Positions 1-12,136 of a stretch of 64,000 nt of DNA are shown here, piece after piece (within the stretch, counting starts at the first letter, position 1; every line of letters begins with the position of its first letter). Made by a program: the position numbers and the translations under genes. The DNA is from Holothuria scabra. Lineage: Eukaryota; Echinodermata; Holothuroidea; Aspidochirotida; Holothuriidae. Location: the NCBI GenBank assembly GCA_037179385.1, contig CM074187.1, positions 10,975,450 to 11,039,449 of the forward strand, given 5' to 3'. The notes beneath the pieces were generated by a model. That model was given only the letters and a program-made list of their open reading frames with translations. It had not been told where the DNA came from and searched no databases.

Positions 1-514
1 TTGGTCCGTTATTGGTCAGGTGACCATTCATGATCCCGCGATGTACTCTCGGTAATGAATAATGCTCTCACCTTGGACTATTCCACTTTACACGGGGATG
101 ATCATTTGCAAATAGAATAACATTTAATTTTAGTCTTTTAAATCAAAATGTGTATAACGAACAGGTGTAAACAATTTAAAAACAGGATATTGCACTCTTG
201 GGGATTAATGTTATCGCTGGATCAACTTTGGATGTACCTTCGTCAGTGGTGGCTAAAATTGGGGGGGGGGGGGTGACGAAGGTTAAAGGAAAACTTTTGA
301 GCAAAATTTTGGCCCCTCAAAGCGCAAGCGTCTGCTGTGGGTGTCCTGGGCATGACGTTAAACTGCACACAGGGTGTGGCTTCTGTTCTATTCAGCCAGT
401 CTAGAGCAGAACCACACTTGTTTGCCCTTATGAGGGAGTACTTGTCCATTTGGGACGTTTAGCTCCTTAAAGGAGCAGAACTCCTCCGGGAGTAAATGTT
501 TGGTTTTGGCCCTT

Positions 515-540
515 GGCTCTTCGCCAGAGAGTCGAGGGGA
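515..540 (+). repeat. Short conserved hairpin motif, copy 1
   Basis: The motif ggctcttcgccagagagtcg recurs with few changes at 9812 and 12426. It contains the partial palindrome TGGC-TCTTC-GCCA. Identity is unknown; it may be a piece of a dispersed repeat. Confidence 0.45.
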
Positions 541-664
541 CTCTTAGAAAAAAGTCCAGAGAGCGAAGCCCTCGGAAGCTCTGAGGCTTTTGCATATCTA
601 TGGATGAAAAATGAAGTCTCGAGCGGGGTCCTTATATTCTTCATTGTTTCCGGTTAACCTAACT

Positions 665-702
665 CCCCACTTTCCCCTCCTTCGGGAGGGCTTAAAGTGG
701 GG
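665..702. other. Strong hairpin with TTCG loop
   Basis: CCCCACTTT (665-673) pairs with AAAGTGGGG (694-702). Inside, CCCTCC (675-680) pairs with GGAGGG (685-690) around a TTCG loop. Small internal bulges separate the stems. Function is unknown; it may belong to a palindromic repeat. Confidence 0.6.
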
Positions 703-977
703 ACAAGCATAAAATCTGCGGGGGGAATCCCCTTCTCCCCCTCCCACTCCCCCCCCCCCTTAACGCCGCCACCGACCTTCGTGCATTCATTGCATTAATC
801 CTCCTATCGTGTATTATCCCATTTCATTTCAAACTCCATCGTTGCTTAATTTTTAATTACTTCAATGGAATTACTTAAAATTTTTCTTTGGTTACCTTAA
901 TGTAGTAGGCCACCATAGAAAATGAAGTGATTCTCACACAAAATTTGCTTTTTTTTATTTTTGATAATCATCACTAG

Positions 978-1001
978 TTTTTTTTTTTTTTTTTTTTTTT
1001 T
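978..1001 (+). repeat. Poly-T tract
   Basis: A run of about 24 T followed by gcag. It looks like a splice acceptor, but no exon follows. It could equally be the reversed poly-A tail of a degraded retroposon. Confidence 0.7.
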
Positions 1002-1454
1002 GCAGATGAAATAAAACCATTTTTTCTGAAGGGTTATATTGTACCATGTATATACTCTTCACCTTTAACAACAAGAGTTGGTGCAAATTCGACATACACT
1101 GGACCTGATTCATGTGCCGCCATCACTGCGTAGCAAAAGAGCATGGTGTTCCGTATGTTGAAGAGGTTAGCTCCTGCCATGAATGGTTAAAACTGTTTGT
1201 GTTACAATTCTTGTAACACGTTTTCATAGGCTTGGATCATGAAGGGCGTCCTGTTATTGTTTTAGAAGGGGAAAAATTCCTTCCCACTTCTTCAAAAATG
1301 ATGGAATTTAAAACTGATAAATTAGGAATCACAATATTAAAATTGAAAAAACTTTTTCATTTCAAGTTGTTCAAGTTGCCGATATCATTTAATTTTATGA
1401 TTATTTCAATGTTTTAAAAAGTATATTCTTGTGAAATAACCGTAGTTAAGTTAA

Positions 1455-1705
1455 AGGTAAAGAGCAGTCCCCCAAAACTTATTTTAAAGAAAAAGCTAAA
1501 TAACACAATTTTCATCTTATTTCTCTTCAAAGTATCTCTCAATACATTTTATGACTGTACTATTGCATATTCTAGGTAAACCAAGCAGTTATTTCTGGTA
1601 AATTTCACATTGGAAGAGAAAAAACGTCACATGACTTCCAACAGCCAATCATTAAACTGGACAGTGTACTACACTCTTTCAATTTGGGATGACTGCTCCT
1701 GCCCT
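1455..1705. mobile_element. TTAA-flanked MITE, GCAGTC family, copy 1
   Basis: TTAA at 1451-1454 and 1706-1709 brackets inverted ends: AGGTAAAGAGCAGTCCCCC on the left, and the reverse complement of the right end reads AGGGCAGGAGCAGTCATCC. At 251 bp it has no coding capacity. A second copy lies at 14757-15035. The TTAA duplication suggests a piggyBac- or Kolobok-type mobiliser. Confidence 0.75.
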
Positions 1706-1709
1706 TTAA

Positions 1710-3011
1710 GGTTCATAAAAGACCTTAGTGCAGATATCAAAAGGGGAAGGAGACTGGGGTATACTCTTTCCCATAGACCCCTCCCCCAGGACGGTGATTC
1801 CTCAATGGTGAAAATTTTCCCTTATCACACTTTTGGAGACGAATCCACGCCCTTGCACGAGTTGCAGAATATGTTAGCTGTTGAGTTATTCACAAATAAA
1901 ATTAAATTTACAAAAGGTTGTATTGTCAATGACATCTGATTAATCGAATTCGTATTTAGTTGTAGAGAACTAGATTCACAAAATAATGTAAACATACATA
2001 TTTTACAAATATTTTACATTCATACTTTATTTTGGGGGTCTGTAAAATCTTAAAGCTTTGTAAATAGACACGCCGCGTTTTACAGAAGTAAACTATTAAT
2101 TTGACATCAGTAAACCACCTTGAAATGAAGGATTACTCATGAAGACCGAAAAGAAAAATGAGACCGCAGTTGGTCAAAGTTAGGTTAGACATCACTGCTA
2201 TACATGTAAGTGATATAACACCATCTCATCAGATTGATTAAATCCCTCTAGTGTTTGTATATTAAACCGATGATCCTTGAATCACTTTAATGAATTACTA
2301 GTTTGTAAACAGGTTTTCTTACGTCTGGGGGACCGGTGCAAAGAGAGTGCATGACGGTAATTCCATATCATCAGCTCATTGGAAAAACACCACTTACGTC
2401 GTTTGCACAACATGATACCTGGTAACAATGGTACTTCAATAATATAAAGGTCTAGGCGCAGGACTCTGAAATGGTTTAACATGTACGTATTGTGCCAAAT
2501 TACATGAATTTTAACGTGAATACAAACCGAGTTTAACTTAACCATGCTGTGACAACTTACTACCCGTTCTCAAAACTATAACAACCGGTACATGTCTCAT
2601 TGACACACATAAAGATAGCGAAGCTTTTCAATTTCCATTTATCATAAAAAAGAATATCTGAATCTCTTTTTTGAGTAATTCGAATCAAGGGATGTCTTTG
2701 TTGAACTGAGGGGGTATTGTTGTCGGGGGTATCTTTGTTGAGGGCGCTTTTGTTAGGAGGTTAGTTCATCAGGGGTGATTTTGTACGAGGAGACTGTTGG
2801 ATGCGACTTTGGGTGCTTTTAAAGCGACTTTGTCAGGGGCGACTTTGTAGGGAGCGACTTTAGAACGGGACTTGACTGTCCCCTCGTCTATACGTATCCA
2901 CTTTCCATTGGTCTCTATACATATAGATACGGTGTCTATGAGGATACTGTGTTCCCTGTAACTAAAGATATCCAAGCCGTAAGAATCTTTCATCTTCATT
3001 TTATGATTTAA
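1710..3011. other. Gene-free stretch with a degenerate G-rich repeat
   Basis: No supported gene. An open frame crossing 1610-1939 is mostly MITE sequence and is not called. The only clear structure is the degenerate repeat at 2709-2868. Confidence 0.55.
2709..2868 (+). repeat. Degenerate minisatellite-like G/T-rich repeat
   Basis: Short imperfect units recur: GGGGTATTGTTG, GGGGTATCTTTGTTG, GGGCGCTTTTGTTAGG, then GCGACTTTGTCAGGGGC and GCGACTTTGTAGGGAGC. On the minus strand they translate to KVAPDKVALKAPKVAS, a repeat artefact rather than a protein. Confidence 0.6.
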
Positions 3012-3110
3012 AGGGGAAATGCAGTCGCCCCAACTTGAAGTTGTGTGGTAGACTGTCCTATTTCTTGATTAGTTGTTGAGAGTCATGTGACAACACTTTC
3101 CCCTCAGATC
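3012..3110. mobile_element. Partial copy of the GCAGTC-family TTAA MITE
   Basis: TTAA at 3008-3011 is followed by AGGGGAAATGCAGTCGCCCC, matching the left end of the elements at 1455 and 14757. No matching right end was found before the next element at 3250, so the right boundary given is arbitrary. Confidence 0.45.
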
Positions 3111-3249
3111 TAAAATTTTCTACAAGTAGCTGTTTGATCTACCTTGAAAATTCAATACTGGAGTATTTATATAAATGATGAAAGATGCTTCAAAGTAAGA
3201 AAAAAAATGTGTTGCTTCAAAATAAGTTTGGAGGAAATTTCTTAATTAA

Positions 3250-3806
3250 AGGGTACCTAAAGTCTAAAAATTCAAAACTATATGTTTAAGAGCAAGAAAA
3301 ATGAATTCTAACAGTTTAACTCCCATCTTCATATGACATTCCCGAGCTGAAATATACAAGGTTGAAGTTTATCTACTAAAAACAAATTGGTGGATTGCGC
3401 AATAATTTGTGACTTTCTTGTTGTACAACTCACGTAAAATGCTTTGTTTCCCTTTGAAATTGAAAATGTAGTTACGACCTTGAACACTTCCTGTTTGCTT
3501 GCATAGCATGTTGCACAAGGAGTGATCAATTAATTACATCACCTCATAAGGGTGAGTGCTATCACACCTTGGTACAAGGTGGAGTAATGTTCGGAAAAAC
3601 AAAGAAATACAAAGATTGTAATTTGAGTATTGCAAGAATGACATCACAAATTATTGCGCAATGTACCATTTTAATTTGAGTGAATTACCTTCAACATTTT
3701 ATATCTCAGCTCAGGAATGTCCTATGAAGATGGGAGTTGGACTGTTTGAATTTATTTTTCAAGGTCTTGAATACTTATTTTTGAATTTTTTGACTTGAGG
3801 TATACT
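3250..3806. mobile_element. Long-TIR TTAA MITE, family A, copy 1
   Basis: TTAA at 3246-3249 and 3807-3810 flanks an element of 557 bp. Its two arms are inverted over roughly 200 bp: ACTCCCATCTTCATATGACA near 3320 mirrors a stretch near 3720. Other copies are at about 52580-53128 and 61603-62166. The end consensus is AGTGTACCTCAAGTC. Non-coding. Confidence 0.85.
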
Positions 3807-3840
3807 TTAACTTTAAACAAAGAAAATCAGACTGTTGTGG

Positions 3841-4285
3841 CAGGGTTGCCAGATTTTCCAAAGTCACAAACCGCCAAATCTTGCGTCAAATGGACTGAAA
3901 AAACGCCAGATTCGAAAAATCCTTCAGCGTTGGTAACACATGTCAGCATCAACAAATTTATCACTCAGAAGGGCATGAGAAGTCGTGCGCATACTTCATT
4001 GTATTTTTTCACAGTATATGGTACACTGTAAATTTTTGCCGTGTAACTGCAAATTTGGCCCAAACTATCTATTCTGAGCGTCACAACAGTTGTAATTTGT
4101 CTAATTTCTCCTTGAAATCTAGTTCAAATGGAAGAAATGTTGTTGTAATAGGCTACTCTAAAAAAAACGCTAGAAAAACGCCAAATCCTGTTTGGCGGCC
4201 CTTTTAAAAATCTTCGCGCCAAACATTTTCAAAAAACGCCAAATTATCCGTTTTTGGCGTGTAAAACGCCAAACTGGCAGCGCAA
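3841..4285. mobile_element. Probable MITE with GTTGCCAG ends and internal AACGCCAAA repeats
   Basis: The left end CAGGGTTGCCAGATTTTCC is roughly inverted by CGCCAAACTGGCAGCGCAA at the right. The interior repeats AAAACGCCARA at about 3899, 4165, 4234 and 4263. No target duplication could be matched, so exact ends are uncertain. Confidence 0.5.
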
Positions 4286-6449
4286 GTCATATGGTCTAAA
4301 GAATTGAACATGCAGTCGGTTGCATAAGGCAAAGGAAAACTCGTATTAAAACTTAGGTTTTTCGTTTAACAAATTCCAAGAGACCATAATTTCGGTTATA
4401 GCCGTTGCATATGCTGACCATTCAACCCATCAACTACAAATTTACTTAAAAAGTTACAACGTGCTTAATTTTAATAACCCCTTTCAATTTTTTCTATACC
4501 TTGCATTCCAATTTCATTTTCCATGCATGGTAGTTTGCCAAACTTTTCCTGAGCGTTAAAAGACATAAATCCATCAATGAACCATTCTTAAGTCGTATGC
4601 CATTAAACAATAACAAATATGACGTCATAACATAGTCCGTTTATGAGAGTCGCATGTCACGTGACTAATTTCTAACTGACTGTGACGTACATCTCGTCCT
4701 CTATGGGGTAATGCTCTTTGTACATTCTTTTAGGGATATCTAGGGACGTTTCTGGTTCGTGTAATAACATTTTCTTGGTACTGAAGTCCATAAGCAAAGC
4801 TGACGGCAAATCTTTTGATTTACGGTGCACCCGTTTCAGATAGTGGACCGATCTTCAGCCTTAGTGCTAATCCTCGTGTTTTCTCGTCAAACTGGAACAT
4901 TAAATCAAAAAGCTCAGCACGAGACAAGCCTCTTATGTTGCCGACGGAGATAAATTAAACACGCATGGCAGTCGAAAGTGTTAATTTACGATCGAGTTGG
5001 TAGCAGGTTTTTCCAGAGTGATTGTTAGGGTACGACATTTATTACTCGTGTGGAATGATGAGCAAAGCACAACATCGGTTGAGAAGCCTAGTGTTACGAC
5101 TTTAACACATCATTGTATCCTATAGGCTAGTATTAATATCGAATGAGGTTAAAGATAATTTCTCTCTCCATAGAAACAATATTCGTTGTTACTTCCGACT
5201 ATTTTAAGAATAAAACGAGAGGTCGTGAAATCGTCGCAAACTTTCTCTTCTCCGGCCATAAGGTTAAGATTAAACATGGTGATCTTGAAAGAGCCGGATA
5301 TTTTGAACAGGAAGCCAGTTTACAATACAAAAAACAAGAATAATAATGAACGTTAAAAATATGGCGTCACTTCCGTCTCTACTGGAGAAGCCACCTTCGT
5401 CCTTTGAGTTGTGTAGCTTTTAAGGCTTTATTTTTTATTAAATGTTATGACAACTCGACGTAAAAGCAAGGGATCTGTAACATTTTTTCGTAAATTATTA
5501 TATAACTTGAGAATATTACCAATGTTTAGACTCTGTCTTGTATAACGCACCTCAAGTTTGATCAAATTTAAGTAAACAACAATCCAGTGAATGATTTTTT
5601 TTTTTTTGCCAAGAGAGATGATAATTCTTTGTAACCTCTCTGATGGTTGATTTTACGTTATACTTAATTGGATAGATGTATGGTTATAGCCGATGCTTTG
5701 CCTGCCATCACCAAGGGAATTAAACACTGCAATCATGTCTTGATATAAAACCTGTGCACAGGACAAAGTTAAAAACATCCCCCAGAATTAATATAAAATA
5801 TTTAGTCTCTAGTCTAACTGAATTGTGATATTGTGAACACTGCGACAAACGATTCTTTACGGTAATTACTTGTAAAAGTCTAATTCTCTATCACAAGATT
5901 ATTTCGACGAATTGAATTTGCAAAATGTTACTCATTATTATCTGCAAAAAGCGGAATACTTTCTGAGACAACATCTGTGATGCGAGATTTTCTATTACAA
6001 TTGTCAGAATCACTTATTCATATTACTAACTGTGAGGAAGTATTCAATGTAGACCTTTTTCATGGATTCATATAAGAACCGCTAATGCTATGCAATTACT
6101 ATTGCAGTTATTTTCTCACTTTTTAAATTAAAAAATTAAATAAATCAGTTTAGCCTTTGTAATTCTTCTGTTTTCTATACGAGTTTATAGAGAAATATTA
6201 TTAAAACACCTCTCTTGTTAAGAAAAAGTCGTCCCTTGAATAGTAATCACTTAATTTGTTTCTTAATTTAGATAGTAAGTTGTTGGTTCAACCATAAAAA
6301 CCCTTGTTTAACCGTGAAGAAATGCATTCTGATGTAACCAGGATGCAAAAAGATAAATCTTCCTTGAAGACATGTAGGTACTCTTCTTATGTCCAGCTGG
6401 TCCAAACAATTGATTTGTTTTACGCTGCAATTAAAGGTGGGGTGACACC
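4286..6449. other. Gene-free stretch with a paired CRE and E-box
   Basis: No exon or RNA gene recognised. TGACGTCA at 4620-4627 sits 28 bp before the palindrome GTCACGTGAC at 4656-4665. The rest is AT-rich unique-looking sequence. Confidence 0.5.
4620..4665. promoter_or_regulatory. Paired CRE and USF-type E-box sites
   Basis: Exact TGACGTCA (CREB/ATF consensus) at 4620-4627 and exact GTCACGTGAC (USF/MITF/TFE-type consensus) at 4656-4665. Whether either is bound is unknown. Confidence 0.4.
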
Positions 6450-6965
6450 AAAATGACAACGTTGGGGATTTGCTGCAAAAAGCAGTAAAATCGAGATAAT
6501 TGCCGTAATTTCCATCAAAATCGGTTGAAAATTGACCATTTTACAGGTTAATTTCTGATTTGCACTTAATTATGCATAAACATGAGCTCATTATGCAAGT
6601 CTTGTGATGTCTAAGGAGGGACATGCCATATATGGCTAATGTTATCCTTTGTTTTCACAATCTTCATTTCAAGTACAGTTGTAACATTAGTATTTCCTGA
6701 GGGTTTTATTTTGAAAGTTGAAATTGTGTTCTTGAAAATCATCAGTATCAATCACTAAACTGTAGATTATCTGAGGAGTAAGTAAGAGATAATTAATAAA
6801 GGGTAAACAAAAGAAATGTCAACGCGGCATGTGCAACACTCCACATCATTATTTTTGCCTAAGCAACAAGTTGTTTCAGAAGCATTCAAACTTTGCAGAG
6901 GAATATCTTGAGAGCGGTAAAAGATATTGACATAATTCCAACGGATTTTCCTTAGGAAACCGTTC
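6450..6965. repeat. Dispersed repeat pair G, copy 1
   Basis: Similar in the same orientation to 8400-8812. Shared landmarks are ttttacagg-taatttctgatt, cttcatttcaaa/g-cagtt, atcatcagtatc/ctgtcagtatcg and aacggatttt/aacggacttt followed by cctt. Divergence is high. Class unknown; no clear terminal repeats. Confidence 0.55.
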
Positions 6966-7688
6966 TTCTTATCTACCAAGTAATTTCAGTGCCTTTTACT
7001 GACATGTCACACTAACATTAAAAACAAGATATAGATTTTGTTTTCTCTGACTCATTCAAACTTGGGGTGTGGCAAGTCTATGCCTAGGAAAATGACACAC
7101 AGACCCAACACAGATATCTTCAATTTATAGATAATACTAGGCCCTTCTTGAATATCAGCAATACAACTTGTCCCTGTGGCATCCTTTCAACAGGCGATAA
7201 GGGGACGTCCCATCCTTGACCCTCATATCTGACCAGGGTTGACTGATTTCTTGATCATTGCGCTAATTACCATAAACTTCCCATAACTATTTCATTAATT
7301 CTTTCCGTATTTCTGAGCAGCAAATCAGGAATGAAATATCTCGAAAGACAGTTTCTCGCATTCAAATGAAAAAATACAGTAGATCTATGGTATTGTTATC
7401 GTAGTCGTCATACTTGGCAGGAAAACAAGCTAAAGATACGAAAGATATATCCTATATTTTGTTATATTTTCTGCTTTAAAGGTTGCCCCTCTCATTCTAA
7501 ACGAACCCCGTCTCACCTTTTACGGTCCCAATTGATTGTGATTCTTCATATCAGGATCCTCTTCTAAATTACATTTACTTTTATAGAACACCCAAAGTGT
7601 GTCATGTTTTTCACACAACGCCTACTTAGGGAAGTTTGGGTCATATGCACCCTGAGTTATGGCTTTCTAAAGTGCACAGTCGATTTAA
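6966..7688. other. Gene-free stretch
   Basis: No coding, RNA or clear repeat feature recognised; AT-rich sequence between two repeat elements. Confidence 0.4.
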
Positions 7689-7922
7689 AGGGACTACCAA
7701 AGGATGACTACTGTATACCTAAAATATAACACGTTTAAGTGAACTACTGATTGAAAACACCTAGCAAAATTTGACCCCCTCGTTTTTATTATCAAAACTA
7801 ATTGCACTTTCAACGAAATCATAAGCTAAAGGCCCTATATTAGGAGTTTCCCGATTCTACGATTTTCTTTACAAATCTCGTAGAGCTTCACTTGTTAAAA
7901 GAGAAATAGGGAGAGGGGTCCT
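7689..7922. mobile_element. Possible short TTAA-flanked MITE
   Basis: TTAA at 7685-7688 and 7923-7926 brackets a 234-bp segment starting AGGGACTACC and ending GGGGTCCT, weakly inverted. Single copy in this window, so support is modest. Confidence 0.4.
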
Positions 7923-8399
7923 TTAATTCTTACAGGGGACACCTTAAACGGTAGGTAGCCCCACTAAGTTTATAGCATGAACGTCGTTCACATTTTACCA
8001 TAAAAGAATAGCGCCGATTGTCATTAGTTGACGAAAAGAGCATCTGGCGCTTCCCGAAATTGGCTAATAAAAATCTACTCCCTGATTCCATACTGGGCAG
8101 TTAAGACTTTTTTGTGAAACGGGCCGTGTAGAGTCGGAGTGTCATACTTTCTATGTATAGACTTATGAACAGCCGTTTATTTTTGATAAATATGTTTTTA
8201 TTACTCGTTTTTGCAAATGAAAGGAAATAAATTCAAACATTGGAAGCAGTTATTTATAATTCCTGGTATTTTGTATTCTGGTATTTCCTGGTATTTCGTT
8301 TCCTGTAGATGCTATGTTTTTGTACAGTTTAGGACTTAAAATCTTCAAAAGTCTGGTGACATGATGAACATTAAAAATTTGAGTATTTGATGTAGACAG

Positions 8400-8812
8400 T
8401 CTTGAAAATTCTGTAAACAATCACAATTTGCACTAAAATCAATAACAAAATGTTAATTTTACAGGATAATTTCTGATTGGTTCTTAATCATGCTTACCAA
8501 CCGTTATTAGCTAAATATGTTAATTTTGTGACGTCCAGAGAGGTAGGCGATATTTATCATTTTTCTTTACAAACTTCATTTCAAAGGCAGTTTCAACATA
8601 AGAATGTCCTGATGGTGTAATTTAGGAAGTTAAATATGAATCCTTGAAAACTGTCAGTATCGCCATGGAGATATCACGAAGCTCTGCGGTATCATACTTC
8701 TGATAATCGAATTAGCTAACACAGGTAGCTAACAAAGGATTAACAAAATCGACATAAAATGATTGAAACTGACATTATAATCAACGGACTTTCCTTTGAA
8801 ATCTCACTGTTT
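8400..8812. repeat. Dispersed repeat pair G, copy 2
   Basis: Direct partner of 6450-6965 with many indels. Short open frames over and just beyond it (8796-9151) are not credible genes. Confidence 0.55.
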
Positions 8813-9479
8813 AAAAACATTTAAAATGCAAGCATTTTATGAGTTAAAATTCGGTGATTATTGTTATGGATCATTGGTTTGGTCAGAAAACTGTGATTTT
8901 ATGAAGAAGAATAGAAGATTTTACATATCCTGGGTTGACCAAGAGTTTATAATTTGTTCAATGTCTCTATGGAAAATTTAAAAGGTCTTACAAAGATGGC
9001 TTGTGACTTTTATTTGTTTAAAACTTCCGTTATAGGGTACTTCTTGCCAAACAATTATTTCAAATGTCATTTCTTTGGCAAACAAAGTTTGCACACAAGG
9101 TATATCTTTTGGCTATTAACTAACAGATCCACGTGTGGTATACTGTTATAACACTTGTCATACTAGCAACTCTCTTGTTTGCAAAGCATGCTTGGGTTCA
9201 CGGAGTCACATCTTATTTGCAGGTTTTACATAAGGAATAAAAAATTACTTCCTTCTTACTATTTTATTCTTCGATACTGAAAAAGGTGTCTGTACCTGAT
9301 ACATGGATGCCATACAAAGAGGTCCATCCATTTTTTCATTTTCTTTAAAAGTGGTTTGTTTTTAGATAGACCCTCAAATGTACTTCGATTTTTTTTTTAA
9401 CTTAGTATTAAATACAGTTTAATGAAAGTTAGGATTTAATAACATATACAACTATGGGCTAAGCTGCACAAAATGTCTG

Positions 9480-9612
9480 CAAAATTACAGAACAAAAAAT
9501 AAAGAAATACAAACAGATTACAGAAAAAGTTGCTGGCAACTTTTGAGACTTGGTTACCAGTGCCTTTTCTGTAATCTTTATGTATCTGTTTATTTTTTGT
9601 TCTGTAAATTTA
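9480..9612. mobile_element. Palindromic MITE, ACAGAACAAAAAATAAA family, copy 1
   Basis: The left arm ACAGAACAAAAAATAAAG with CAGATTACAGAAAAAG is mirrored by CTTTTCTGTAATCTTTATG and TTTATTTTTTGTTCTGT on the right, around a centre of about 35 bp. A diverged copy lies at 39448-39575. Confidence 0.7.
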
Positions 9613-9811
9613 CATACATTTTTTTACAGTGATAGGTTAGGTTAGCTGGAGTTTTGCAGGCCATGCAGTACAACTATGGAAATGGGGTCATTGATTTCGG
9701 GATCTGAAGCTTAAGCGGTTAGTTCAGTTTTTTGTCCCTTCTGGGCACGTAGCGCTTCTCAGGGAGCGAACTTCTTTCAGAATAGCCTGACTTCGCTTGT
9801 TTTTTCCTGTG

Positions 9812-9836
9812 GGCTTTTGACCAGAGAATCGAAGGA
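9812..9836 (+). repeat. Short conserved hairpin motif, copy 2
   Basis: ggcttttgaccagagaatcg matches the motif at 515 and 12426. It lies in a patch (9715-9840) of short palindromes, as copy 1 does. Confidence 0.4.
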
Positions 9837-11579
9837 CAAAGTAATTTCCCCAAACAGTAAAAGTTTATTGGGCCGGGATTCATTCTTTAATGTCGTATGT
9901 GCCCATGTAAGTTAGTAAGGATATGACGTTATTCCACAAAACGCAGGTAACGGTAAGAATATAAATTTGGGAATGTCTGCCTTCAGCCATCTCCATAGTT
10001 GAAACACAATAACGCGTCGAATTTACAACAGTGAGAATCATGCCCACCTGTACATATCTGCATATAGAGTATGAGCTTTAACTTGTGCACTCTCTAAAGC
10101 TACTGTGAACCAGTTCTGTAGGCGAGTTCGCCAATTTTCAACTTTCAAGGACTCGTGACCCTGTACTTTTTCGAGTCCGAACTCGACTTCAGCCCTGCTG
10201 TGAATGAAGAGGAACACAACTAAACTGCAATCTCCACACAAATGTCAAAATTACAAGTTTTCCAGGTTTCTATGACAGTCGCAAAGTATATTTTTCAATA
10301 AGCATGGCCAGTATTGAAACCATTTTCTTTCTCGCTTTTAGTGGAGGTCATGGACAGGAGTGGCACCATTAAGAGGGCACCGCCATTGGGGAAAACTGCT
10401 CCTGTGAGGGGAATGATTCAATTTTGGCGCCTTAATCCAAACGATGAAAGATATAGCTCTGTTTAGGCTTATTCCACTCCGACGATCTTCTTGATTTTGC
10501 TTACAAAAAAGGCCGATACTTCAATAAATAAATAAATGGGTAAATATGCAAACTATACCATTTTTGTTTCTTCAATTCTTCAATATGATCTTCAGATTTT
10601 GAAAAAGTTGTAAAAGGAAGACCAAACATATCTCATTTTTAAAGAGGTTTAATTCGAGCTGTGAAACTCTTGCACCACAACAAACTTGTCGTCCGACAAT
10701 CCGCTTGATGTTGCTCATACAAAAGGTAAACTTGCCTATAAATGTTGAAGTCCCTAATTTCACCCAATTGTTGTTACCAAAAGCCCGAAATTTTCATAAG
10801 TTCCTTCCATAAAATTCCAATTTCTCCGATAGGAGTTCATGACTTAACAGTAGCTTTAAAAAATGGTGAAACGATTTCGGGAAGTTTCAAATTTCTTTGG
10901 AGTAGCCTTACTACGTACCATAATTATCAACCCAAATTTACAAACTGCAATTGCCTCGACATTCTAGTTGATTTTGCACTTGAAAGACAGATTTGTAAAA
11001 AGGATAAAAGGTTTTGAAGTAAACCCACGCAAAAATGATCTTTTTTAAGTCTAAAGTTCAAACTTTTTTCAATAATAGCCATGCTCCTGCTTTTTTAATC
11101 TTTGTTCATAAAAAGCACCAAAAATAGGAAAATTTTTAAATATTGTCGGACAGGTTTATATCTGTAGACCATAGGGATGGAAACCCCTTAAACCCCAACA
11201 ATTTTGACCCTACTTTCAACTTAATTTTGCTGATATAGAAAGAAAATTTTTTGCAATACGCAAACTTTCTGAAGAAGTGCAAATTTTTCTCAAACATAAA
11301 CTTAACATTTCCATATATTTGTGTAAAGGGACATTTATTTCGGCGTACTTCACGCACCAAAAGTTGTGTGTCCGAGTTTTTTTTTTTTTTTTTGCAACTA
11401 CTAGTTGTTGCAGCTTCGAGTTGCCACCCCCAACCCGGTCTGGAGTTTTGCTCCATGTCCCGTAAAACCTGGTCCTGTCACACTGGTCATGGGTTACATG
11501 AGTTTATTTACTTTTTTTGTGAACATCTGAACATTACCTTTACCACTTAAGAATAAAGCCCAAGAAGAATACCTTTTAA

Positions 11580-12136
11580 AGCAATTTGCTGGAGACAAAA
11601 TGCAGAAAAATTTCCCTTGTAAGAAGGTGAAACACGTCTCAATAGCATATAACAGTCGGAAGATATTTAATTTTCAAAGTAATGGAATACTTTCTTGAGA
11701 TATAGCGCTCTATGGGAAATGTGTTCAAGTTATAGTAATATTAATTTGACATTTCATTCGATTTAGTGATTTGATGCTGCAGCTGAAGGGAACATTTAGC
11801 AACATTGTGTGCTATAACCTACATATAATCTGGGCAGTGCTAAGATCTGCGTGGAAAGTTATTCAAACATTCCATCAGTATAATTTCAGGTACAAACAGG
11901 AAATTCAGGTACAAAGGAAAACGAGAGAAGGATGAGGCAATATTTCAGGTTTACATAAAACTTTCTGTTGCTTTGTTGGAAAGAAGAGGTATTTTTCAAA
12001 CAAAAATAACCAATGTTTAAAGTGAGATATCTTGAGGTAGGAGAGTGGTATTGTGACAGGGTTTTTGCGGCATGGGCTGAAATGGTTTTTCCTTGTTACG
12101 AAACCCTTTTAAAAATCCACCAGAATGCGTATACCT
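11580..12136. mobile_element. TTAA MITE, family B, copy 1
   Basis: TTAA at 11576-11579. The left end AGCAATTTGCTGGAGACAAA and the right end CACCAGAATGCGTATACCT are inverted relative to each other. Shares about 550 bp with 12796-13369, including ATAACCAATGTTTAAAGTGA and GAGATATCTTGAG. The right TTAA has decayed to TTCA. Confidence 0.75.

Larger units (their letters stand above)
1..1454. other. Gene-free stretch with G/C tracts, hairpins and a poly-T run
   Basis: No coding frame worth calling. It holds a G tract near 261-273, several short palindromes (455-545), a strong TTCG hairpin (665-702), a C tract near 750-760 and a T run of about 24 (978-1001). Short open frames here begin at non-ATG codons or run through homopolymers. 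Confidence 0.6.
8813..11579. other. Gene-free stretch with one palindromic MITE and a hairpin patch
   Basis: Apart from the palindromic element at 9480-9612 and the hairpin motif at 9812, no feature is recognised. The open frames at 10038-11550 are short, show no family resemblance and cross a poly-T/A run near 11380-11395. Confidence 0.5.

Noticed and set aside
1610..1939. 109-codon plus-strand frame
   Set aside because: The first third lies in a TTAA MITE and no domain is visible in the rest.
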